Below are positions 7,297-14,524 of a DNA stretch of 14,940 nucleotides, in pieces (the first letter of the stretch is position 1; each line of letters opens with the position of its first letter). The notes under the pieces were generated by a model, which had not been told where the DNA came from, ran no database searches, and worked only from the letters and a program-made list of their open reading frames with translations. The translations under genes and the position numbers were made by a program. Source of the DNA: Anaerolinea sp. (lineage in GTDB: Bacteria; Chloroflexota; Anaerolineae; JAAEKA01); NCBI GenBank assembly GCA_014879765.1, contig JACSRL010000394.1:1-14940 (forward strand), in the 5' to 3' direction.

Positions 7297-8729
7297 AGCT
7301 TCCTCCAAACATAAACACACTTCCGCAATGGCTCTCGCCCATGTTCACCCATCTGTTGACTACTATTACCTTTGCCACCAGGTAACACCAGGATATTTTC
7401 GATCATAAAGCCAAAGCGTTCGGCTAGTGCAGACAGAATCATGTCAACCGATATGCTGACACCCGCGTACCGCACATTGTCATTAACCATAAGCAAGGGG
7501 GCGCCTGATTTCAACACCCTGGCTGACTCCGCAATGATACATGCCATCTCATAGAAATAGCCTCGTACCATCCGTGGAATGCCATTGTTGTTCAGCGCGC
7601 CTGCCTTCCGCTGATCATCCAGATAAGCCAGGATAGCTTGCAGGAGTTCTTGGTCATCAGCAGCATCTACAGCAATACGCCATTCCGCGTTCATCTGCAA
7701 GAGATCTTTAGCCCGGTTTTCGACCGTGCAACTTAACATATCTTGTCGAAGCCCTACAAGTTCCTTTTCGTTCACGCCAAGCAATGTGAGTTCAAGGGCG
7801 TAAGTTCGTGTATAATCATATCGATTGCAATAGGGTGGCGAGGTGACGAGTGCATCATATGTGGCCGCCGGGAGTTGAGGCATGATCTTCAAACAAGACC
7901 CACTTATTAATCGTATCTCACCATGCTCCTCATGACCGTTTTGGAACAGACTGGGCTGCAATGGAATAAGCGTCAAGTCAGCTATCATCTCGGCCAGCTT
8001 TTGGGTGATAGCCTGATCAAAATCAAGGATTTCCCCCTTGTTGAAAGGTTTAGCGCCTTGTTTGCGACCGGAGCGATGATCCCAGCGCAGGTATTGACCA
8101 TCTTTACGCGTAAAACTGACTTCTTCCAAAACACAGAGCAGAGCGAAGCGAAGAAGTGCCTGAACAGCCAGGGGCTCAAGGCGGATCGCCCCCAGGTATC
8201 TTTCAATCAGGTTTCGTGTTCGGTCAGGGTAAGCTCCTGTGGTAATACGAAGTTCTGGTACTTCAACCCTCTCTTCTGAAGACTTCCATATCTCTTTCTC
8301 GATCCAGTACTGCAATTTAGCGAGATCATCGCTCGTAAATTGAGATTCGATGATCTGCTTTGTTGCAATGATTTGCTGACCGATCGGTAATAGCTCAATC
8401 CCATCAGCATCAATGCCCAGGTTGCTGGCCACAAACAAGGCTGTACCACTTCCAGCAAAAGGATCAAGAATCTGGCCATCGGTAATGTGGTATTTGGCAA
8501 ACAGATACTCTACGAGGCCGGCTGAAAAGCCCTCTTTGTATTTGTACCAACGATATATCGGACGCGATTTATTAGCCTGAAAACTAACCAATTGTCGGCT
8601 TAGTGCTGGCTGAACCAAGAACTTGGCGCGAAAATACTCCTCCAAAGCGCCATCAAGTTGTTCTATTTGCTTCTGTGTTGACCTGGTTGCCAGAATCAGG
8701 TCGTCTTCTAACTTGGGGAGAAAGCTCAT
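7293..8729 (-). CDS. DNA methyltransferase, predicted N4-cytosine type, of the BsoBI-like R-M system
   Basis: From the ATG at 8729 the protein has 478 residues. Motif I is DPFAGSGT (89-96), with a motif X-like PIYRWYKYKEGFS segment before it (57-69). The catalytic motif IV is TSPPY (296-300); an SPPY core is usual for m4C enzymes, and M.AvaI, partner of the AvaI nuclease, is classed as m4C. About 200 residues between motifs I and IV could hold target-recognition elements. It should protect the site cut by the nuclease whose start codon overlaps its stop (ATGA, 7293-7296). The frame stays open to an ATG at 8840, but a consensus promoter ends seven bases before the ATG at 8729, so I chose that start, implying a leaderless mRNA. 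The gene is clearly more AT-rich than its neighbours. Confidence 0.88.
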   Translation of the reverse strand: MSFLPKLEDDLILATRSTQKQIEQLDGALEEYFRAKFLVQPALSRQLVSFQANKSRPIYRWYKYKEGFSAGLVEYLFAKYHITDGQILDPFAGSGTALFVASNLGIDADGIELLPIGQQIIATKQIIESQFTSDDLAKLQYWIEKEIWKSSEERVEVPELRITTGAYPDRTRNLIERYLGAIRLEPLAVQALLRFALLCVLEEVSFTRKDGQYLRWDHRSGRKQGAKPFNKGEILDFDQAITQKLAEMIADLTLIPLQPSLFQNGHEEHGEIRLISGSCLKIMPQLPAATYDALVTSPPYCNRYDYTRTYALELTLLGVNEKELVGLRQDMLSCTVENRAKDLLQMNAEWRIAVDAADDQELLQAILAYLDDQRKAGALNNNGIPRMVRGYFYEMACIIAESARVLKSGAPLLMVNDNVRYAGVSISVDMILSALAERFGFMIENILVLPGGKGNSSQQMGEHGREPLRKCVYVWRKL

Positions 8730-8735
8730 ACCAGA

Positions 8736-8764
8736 ATTATAATCACCCCTCCCGTTATAGCCAA
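8736..8764 (-). promoter_or_regulatory. Consensus promoter for the m4C methyltransferase, predicted leaderless
   Basis: On the minus strand TTGGCT (8759-8764) and a perfect TATAAT (8736-8741) are separated by exactly 17 bp. Only six bases (TCTGGT) lie between the -10 and the ATG at 8729, so transcription should start at or next to the A of the start codon. No Shine-Dalgarno lies close to this ATG, which agrees with a leaderless message. Confidence 0.65.
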
Positions 8765-8869
8765 TCAGGACTACAGGAATCGTTCCGGCTCGCCGTTCAT
8801 CAGCCGGCCGCTCCAGCGCGCCTTTGGCGTTTGTCGTCATCCGAACCGACCGGTGATGTAGTCCTCGGT

Positions 8870-8907
8870 GCGCTGGTCCTGCACCCGCAGGACCAGCGCT
8901 TGGTCCT
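8870..8907. repeat. Three-arm inverted repeat upstream of the methyltransferase
   Basis: GCGCTGGTCCTGC (8870-8882) and GCAGGACCAGCGC (8887-8899) form a perfect 13-bp inverted repeat with a 4-nt loop. The second arm can instead pair with a third copy: AGGACCA (8889-8895) with TGGTCCT (8901-8907), a perfect 7-bp stem with a 5-nt loop. The two hairpins are mutually exclusive. The element lies between the ABC ATPase stop (8938) and the methyltransferase promoter. No T-tract follows on either strand, so it is not a standard terminator. It could be an operator, an attenuator-like switch or a processing site. Confidence 0.6.
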
Positions 8908-8937
8908 GTCCATCTCTGTCATCTCAGCCGTTCGCCG

Positions 8938-9990
8938 TTAGCCAGCTTCCGCGGTCTGCTCCTCGCGCCGTGATGTGTCCACATCCAGCCCGCGGCCGAC
9001 CAGGTCGATGAAGACATCTTCCAGGGTGGGCACGCGCTTTTCCAGCGCCAGCAGGGCGGAGCCGCGGCGGTGCAGGTGGTCCAGCACGCCGGAGAGCGCA
9101 TCGTCTTCGTCGAGGATCAGGCTCAGCTCAGTCAGCCCATCCTGCTCGGCCACGGTGGCCTGGCGCACCCCAGACACGCCTTCGATCATGTCGGCCTTGT
9201 CCATCGGCCGGTTGCCCAGCGGGGCCACTTTGAGGCTGTACACCGTCTCGCCCTGCAGGCGGCGCTTGAGGTTGGACGGCGTGTCCAGCGCCAACAGCTT
9301 GCCTTTGTCGATGATGGCCAGGCGGTCGCACATCTCGTCGGCCTCGGCCATGTAGTGGGTGGTCAGCAGCAGGGTGCGATCGGGATGGTCGCGCATCCAG
9401 CTCAGCACGTAGTCGCGCACCTGGCGCGCCGCGGCCACGTCCAGCCCCAGGGTCGGCTCGTCCAAAAAGACCACATCGGGGTCGCTGACAAAGCCGCGGA
9501 TGAAATTCATCTTCTGGCGCAGGCCGGTGGAGAGGTCGGAGATCTTGGTGCGGCGCTTTTCGTCCAGCCCCACCACCTGGATCATCTCGTCGATGCGCTG
9601 GCGGGCCACCTTGCTGTCCAGGCCGTAGAAGCGGGCGAACATCCACAGATTCTCCTCGACGGTCAGCAGGCCGTAGCCGCTGGTCTCGCCGCCGCTGACC
9701 ATGGCGATGCGGCGGCGGATCTCCTGTGGCTGGGCCGCGACGTCCAGCCCTTCAACTTGGGCGCTGCCGCTGGTGGGCAGCAGCAGCGTGGTCAGGATCT
9801 TGATCAGGGTCGTCTTGCCGGCGCCGTTGGGCCCCAGCAGGCCAAAGACCTGGCCGCGGGGGATGGAGAGGTTGACCCCCTCCAGGGCGATCACTTCTTT
9901 GGGGTCATCCTTGCGCTTGGGGCCGCGGATCTTATAAATACGGCCCAGGTTTTGGGTTACAATGGCGGGTGAGTCGGGCATTGAAGTCAT
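8938..9990 (-). CDS. ABC transporter ATP-binding protein without an adjacent permease
   Basis: The 350-residue protein has an intact nucleotide-binding domain: Walker A GPNGAGKTT (53-61), signature LSTGLRQKM (153-161), Walker B VVFLDEP (173-179) and switch His212 in TTHYMAEADEM. A polar insert near residues 22-32 (GPKRKDDPKEV) and a long C-terminal region ending TLEDVFIDLVGRGL place it with the DrrA/NatA-type exporter ATPases of ABC-2 systems. Those are normally followed by one or two permease genes; here the next genes on the strand are the R-M cassette. It is distinct in sequence from the ATPase at 3534-4478, which has its own permease. Starts at 9990 and 9981 are both possible, neither with a clear ribosome site. 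It is preceded by a hairpin-rich leader. Confidence 0.92.
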   Translation of the reverse strand: MTSMPDSPAIVTQNLGRIYKIRGPKRKDDPKEVIALEGVNLSIPRGQVFGLLGPNGAGKTTLIKILTTLLLPTSGSAQVEGLDVAAQPQEIRRRIAMVSGGETSGYGLLTVEENLWMFARFYGLDSKVARQRIDEMIQVVGLDEKRRTKISDLSTGLRQKMNFIRGFVSDPDVVFLDEPTLGLDVAAARQVRDYVLSWMRDHPDRTLLLTTHYMAEADEMCDRLAIIDKGKLLALDTPSNLKRRLQGETVYSLKVAPLGNRPMDKADMIEGVSGVRQATVAEQDGLTELSLILDEDDALSGVLDHLHRRGSALLALEKRVPTLEDVFIDLVGRGLDVDTSRREEQTAEAG

Positions 9991-10006
9991 CTTGTCTAGG
10001 GACGAG

Positions 10007-10050
10007 TTCTCGGAAGAAGTTCAACTTCTCGGAAGAAGTTGAACTTCTTC
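10007..10050. repeat. Tandem 19-bp repeat forming hairpins in the ABC ATPase leader
   Basis: TTCTCGGAAGAAGTT occurs at 10007-10021 and 10026-10040, a 19-bp period. Each copy is part of a palindrome: AGAAGTT-C-AACTTCT (10015-10029) and GAAGAAGTT-G-AACTTCTTC (10032-10050, perfect 9-bp arms). Both lie between the predicted -10 and the ATPase start, so they would be in the mRNA leader or act as an operator for a dimeric regulator. Confidence 0.6.
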
Positions 10051-10081
10051 GTATTCTGAAGTCCAGCGATCAACGCTTCAT

Positions 10082-10090
10082 ATTGTACCA
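10082..10090 (-). promoter_or_regulatory. Extended -10 element upstream of the second ABC ATPase
   Basis: On the minus strand TGGTACAAT is an extended -10 (TGn plus TACAAT, 5 of 6). I find no convincing -35 at 16-19 bp, which extended -10 promoters can do without. Transcription would start near 10075, leaving about 85 nt of leader containing the tandem palindromes. Confidence 0.45.
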
Positions 10091-10165
10091 TACTGAACGC
10101 AATCCCCCATAAACAGCGCCGTATCCACCGGCAGGGCCGAGGCGGCACGCCCTCCTTCTGCTGCT

Positions 10166-10197
10166 AAAAGCCCCAGGTCATACGACCTGGGGCTTTT
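10166..10197 (-). terminator. Intrinsic terminator after the S8 protease gene
   Basis: AAAAGCCCCAGGTC (10166-10179) and GACCTGGGGCTTTT (10184-10197) form a perfect 14-bp stem with a 4-nt loop (ATAC on the plus strand). It lies 51 nt past the protease stop and ends in TTTT on the minus strand. The plus strand carries the longer TTTTCTTTT, so it can work in both directions, but no plus-strand gene reads into it. Confidence 0.85.
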
Positions 10198-10248
10198 CTT
10201 TTGGCGGATCAAGGCGACCCCGGCCGGCGCCGGAGCAGCGACGCAGGG

Positions 10249-11466
<1,218 letters not shown>

Positions 11467-11653
11467 AGAATCCTCCAACGAACCGGCTATCGACATCCAG
11501 CGGCCAAGGTGCGCTGGTATGGTCCAGAATGCAGGGCGCCTGCCATGAAAGGCAAGCGATGGATTGTAGAGACACCCAAACCGGCGGTGTAAGGGATCGG
11601 CAAATCGTTCAAGCCCCTGGCAGTCTGGGCTGAACAGGCGCGGAATTGGTGCG
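11467..11653 (-). other. Long 5' leader of the S8 protease gene
   Basis: About 180 nt separate the predicted transcription start (near 11647) from the protease ATG. One imperfect hairpin can be drawn (GCTTGCC pairing with GGCAGGC, near 11550-11570). I recognise no known riboswitch pattern, and any structured role is unproven. Confidence 0.4.
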
Positions 11654-11681
11654 ATTATATGCGGGACGCCAGGAATGTCAA
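11654..11681 (-). promoter_or_regulatory. Perfect-consensus promoter for the S8 protease
   Basis: On the minus strand TTGACA (11676-11681) and TATAAT (11654-11659) are both exact consensus hexamers, spaced by 16 bp. This marks the start of the protease transcript and shows that the protease is not dependent on read-through from the metalloprotease gene upstream. Confidence 0.8.
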
Positions 11682-11732
11682 GTGAAACTCCCCCCTTTGA
11701 CGACCGTTTACTCAAACCGCACACCGGCTGCG

Positions 11733-14222
11733 TCAGGGCCCGGGCGCCGCCGCGTCGGGGGTGGTCGGCGCCTCCAGCGCCCGCTGGATGGTGTAGCCCA
11801 GGTCGGCCAGGTGCGCGGCCGTGGCGGCGTTGCCGCTTCTGGCCGCGGCCTCCTCCAGGCCAGGCAGCATCTGCGCCAGCGTCCAGCGCGCTGCGCCCTC
11901 CAGATCGCTGCGCAGATCGGGCCGATTGGCGTACTGCGCGTCCAGCGATGGAGCGTAGCCAGCCCAGCGCTTGTCATGGTTGCTGATGTTGGGATTGGCG
12001 TACACCGCCAGGGTGCGCACGAAGGCGCGCTGCAGGTTACGGCGCAGCGGGTCGATCTGCGGCGCATCCTGCTCCAGCTCGCTGAAGAGCCCGGCCTGCA
12101 CCTGGCCCAGATAGTCCATGGGCAGGTAGGCGCTGGCGCCGTCCAACTGCTCAGCCTCCACCAGCCGCGCCAGCCGGGCGAAGTCCAACAGCTCAGCCAA
12201 CAGGGTTTGTTGATAGGCGGCGAAGGTATCCAGCCCACCGTCGGGGCTCAGCCGGTCGAGCACGCTGGCCGGGGCAAAAACAGACTGGCCGCGCAGGTGC
12301 TGCAAGACGAACTGCAGCGCCGCTTGCTGCTCTTCCCGCGGCACGCGGTGAAACTGAACATCGCCGCGGCCGGCCAGGGTGCGCGTTTCCTCCACCCCGC
12401 CGATCAGCTTGACCACCGACGACAGCCATTGGTAGCGATGATCCAGGATCGTGCCGTAGGTGGCCTCAAGTTTGCTGAAATCGCCGCCCGGCCGGGTAGT
12501 AGCGGCGATCAGATAGCCCATGGCCCGCTGCAGGTTGGCGATGCCCAGGCGGGTGGCCTCGATGCGGTCGTCGCCCAGGTTTTCGATCTGCACGGTCGGG
12601 TCGACCTGGGCCGCGTCGTCCTCGCCGCCGAAGCGCAGCCAGGGCTGGCTGATCTGACGCGCGGCCCAGCGATCCAGGGTCGCGCGCTCCGCCTCCGGCG
12701 ACTCAGCGCCGGCCACAGGCGCATAGCCCCACTGGATGGCAAAGTTGTCGTAGGCGCCGATCTGCGGAATCAACTGAGTCACGCCGTCGCCCGGCTGGGC
12801 GACGTAGTTGAAGCGCCCATAGGACATGATCGACGGCGCAGTGCCATAGCGGCTGGTAAAGCGTGGATTGCGCAGTTGGTCGATGGTGAAGGCCTGGCTG
12901 GCCTTATGGTTGTGGCGCAGGCCCAGCGCATGCCCCACCTCGTGGGCGGTGACATAGCGCAGCAAGGGGCCCAGGATCTCATCGGGCAGGGGCAAGGTGC
13001 GCGCCCGCGGGTCCACCGCCGAGGCCTGGGTGAAATACATCTGTTCCAGCCATTCCAAGACGTCAGCGAAGAGCTGCACGTGGGCCGAGAGGATCTCGCC
13101 TGAGCGGGGATCGACGACGCTGGGCCCATAGGCATTCGCCACCGGCTGCGCCACCCAGCGGATGACCGAATGGCGCAGGTCGCCCGGATCCCAGTTGGGG
13201 TCCTCCTCCTCGCTGGGGGCGTCTTTGACCACGATGGCGTTGGCAAAGCCGGCGGCCTCGAAGGCTGGCAGCCAGTCCTCGACGCCCTGGCGGATGTAGG
13301 GCCGCCAGCGGGCCGGCGTCTCGCGGCTGAGGTAGAAGACGATGGGCGCCACCACCTCGGACACCCTGGCCTCAGGGTCTTGTTTCTCCAGCCGGAAGCG
13401 GGTGATCAAGGCGCGGTCAACGGGATCCGGCGTCTCAGCGCCTGAGTACTCTTCATAGTCCACCGTGTAATAGCCGACGCGCGGGTCGGCATAGCGCGGC
13501 GTCATGGGCGTCTCCGGCAGCAGCATCAGGTTGTGGCGCACCAGCACCGATTGGCTGCTGGAGGAGTCCGGCGCCCAGGGAAACATGACATCGAAGGTCA
13601 GCAGCGAGCTGATGCCCAGGTTGTCGGGATAGGCATCCATCTCGACGACACGGCTGCGCATCGGATCAAACTGAGCATGTCCGCCCCGCTGGCTGAACAC
13701 CTGGCTGGCGCTGAAGTCGGCCAGATCACCGCCCATGACCATGCCCAGATCAACCACCGGGTTGCCGTCGGGACTCTCGTCCAACACAGGCAGGCTCAGC
13801 AGCACGGCCGGCAGCGCCGACTCAGTCACCGCGCGATCGAGCGCGGGATCGTCGCCGCTGTTGCGTCTGGCGCTGACCGAGCTGAGCTCGCGCACCAGGA
13901 CACTCTGGCCAGCGCGCTCAAAGGTCACCATCTTCTCGCCGATGGACGCCATGCCGTCGCCAGAGACCAGCATGGCCGGCGCCTGGCTCAGTTCGCTGTA
14001 CCAGTAGAAGGGCCGCCCCAGCAGCTCAGCGGGAATCTCCATGAACCAAAAGTCGCCCACCTGATAGATGGTAAACACGCCCTCCTGGATGGCATCGGCG
14101 TGGGCAACGATGTCTCCGTAGGAGATCTCCTGGGCGTGCGGCGCCGCGTTGGCGCCCTCTGGCGCGCCCAGCGCCATCACGACCAGGGAAAAGAGCAAAA
14201 CCCAGCGCATCCATGTCCTCAT
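11733..14222 (-). CDS. Secreted zinc metalloprotease of the DUF5117/DUF4953 type (metzincin motif)
   Basis: The precursor has 829 residues from the ATG at 14222. A signal peptide (MRTWMRWVLLFSLVVMALGA) ends near GANAAPHA (23-30). The N-terminal half carries DUF5117-like features (VFTIYQVGDFWFMEIPAELLGRPFYW region, 49-74). ARWRPYIRQGVEDWLPAFEAAG (304-325) is a hallmark of the associated peptidase family. The zinc site HEVGHALGLRH is at 427-437 (His427, Glu428, His431, His437), followed by a candidate Met-turn in SIMSYG (Met466), as in metzincins. An upstream GTG (14234) extends the frame, but GAGGG precedes the ATG at 14222 at good spacing. The C-terminal 350 residues are mostly helical with no recognised anchor. 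It is likely an exported endopeptidase; substrate unknown. It is in line with, but promoted separately from, the S8 protease. Confidence 0.9.
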   Translation of the reverse strand: MRTWMRWVLLFSLVVMALGAPEGANAAPHAQEISYGDIVAHADAIQEGVFTIYQVGDFWFMEIPAELLGRPFYWYSELSQAPAMLVSGDGMASIGEKMVTFERAGQSVLVRELSSVSARRNSGDDPALDRAVTESALPAVLLSLPVLDESPDGNPVVDLGMVMGGDLADFSASQVFSQRGGHAQFDPMRSRVVEMDAYPDNLGISSLLTFDVMFPWAPDSSSSQSVLVRHNLMLLPETPMTPRYADPRVGYYTVDYEEYSGAETPDPVDRALITRFRLEKQDPEARVSEVVAPIVFYLSRETPARWRPYIRQGVEDWLPAFEAAGFANAIVVKDAPSEEEDPNWDPGDLRHSVIRWVAQPVANAYGPSVVDPRSGEILSAHVQLFADVLEWLEQMYFTQASAVDPRARTLPLPDEILGPLLRYVTAHEVGHALGLRHNHKASQAFTIDQLRNPRFTSRYGTAPSIMSYGRFNYVAQPGDGVTQLIPQIGAYDNFAIQWGYAPVAGAESPEAERATLDRWAARQISQPWLRFGGEDDAAQVDPTVQIENLGDDRIEATRLGIANLQRAMGYLIAATTRPGGDFSKLEATYGTILDHRYQWLSSVVKLIGGVEETRTLAGRGDVQFHRVPREEQQAALQFVLQHLRGQSVFAPASVLDRLSPDGGLDTFAAYQQTLLAELLDFARLARLVEAEQLDGASAYLPMDYLGQVQAGLFSELEQDAPQIDPLRRNLQRAFVRTLAVYANPNISNHDKRWAGYAPSLDAQYANRPDLRSDLEGAARWTLAQMLPGLEEAAARSGNAATAAHLADLGYTIQRALEAPTTPDAAAPGP

Positions 14223-14267
14223 GCTCGCCCTCACAGAAAGAGAACACCAAAAGAAAAACGGTGCGCA

Positions 14268-14296
14268 ACCTTACCATAACCTCCCAACTTTGTCAA
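14268..14296 (-). promoter_or_regulatory. Promoter for the metalloprotease gene
   Basis: On the minus strand an exact TTGACA (14291-14296) is 17 bp from TAAGGT (14268-14273, 3 of 6). Transcription would start near 14261, about 40 nt before the ATG. The remainder of the divergent 302-base gap (14223-14524) holds the NYN promoter and leader; nothing else is recognised in 14297-14406. Confidence 0.5.
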
Positions 14297-14406
14297 TCAA
14301 ACAGAATACCCAAATGCCCGGCGCCCACAACGGCCAGCGGGTTCTCGGTCGACTCGGTCCATGCGATGGCGGTGTTGGCACGCATGGCTTCTCTTGAAAA
14401 TTGGAC

Positions 14407-14435
14407 TTGACTTCGCGCTGGAGCTGTTCTATAAT
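14407..14435 (+). promoter_or_regulatory. Consensus promoter for the NYN-domain gene
   Basis: TTGACT (14407-14412, 5 of 6) and TATAAT (14430-14435, 6 of 6) are separated by 17 bp on the plus strand. Transcription should start near 14442, giving a leader of about 83 nt that contains two hairpins and ends at a strong ribosome site. Confidence 0.75.
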
Positions 14436-14450
14436 TGGGTTATCAAACCC

Positions 14451-14501
14451 CCTGTCCCTTCGGGGACAGGCCGCGAGACCGTACTCTGTGAGTACGGTCT
14501 C
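14451..14501 (+). other. Two perfect hairpins in the NYN mRNA leader
   Basis: Hairpin 1 is CCTGTCCC (14451-14458), a TTCG tetraloop, and GGGACAGG (14463-14470). Hairpin 2 is GAGACCGTACTC (14475-14486), TGT, and GAGTACGGTCTC (14490-14501), a perfect 12-bp stem. They follow the predicted transcription start by about 10 nt and stop 12 nt before the ribosome site GAGGGG (14514-14519). No T-tract follows either stem, so they are unlikely to be ordinary terminators. Confidence 0.7.
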
Positions 14502-14524
14502 TGCATATGTAACGAGGGGTGTGC

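Noticed and set aside
7297..7320. GTG start at 7320 for the BsoBI-like nuclease
   Set aside because: The ATG at 7296 has an ideal ribosome site and the typical ATGA overlap with the methylase stop; the extra residues CLCLEEA are just the translated ribosome-site region.
11467..11724. 86-codon N-terminal extension of the S8 protease frame
   Set aside because: It contains the exact-consensus promoter and precedes a complete signal peptide that has its own GGAGGA ribosome site at 11466.
11646..13103. 485-codon plus-strand open frame opposite the metalloprotease
   Set aside because: It is low-complexity Gln/Gly/Ala/Leu/Arg text without a fold; the minus strand carries HExxHxxGxxH and the family hallmarks.
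14451..14501. CRISPR repeat or tandem terminator reading of the two hairpins
   Set aside because: The two stems differ in sequence, are not repeated with spacers, and lack T-tracts.
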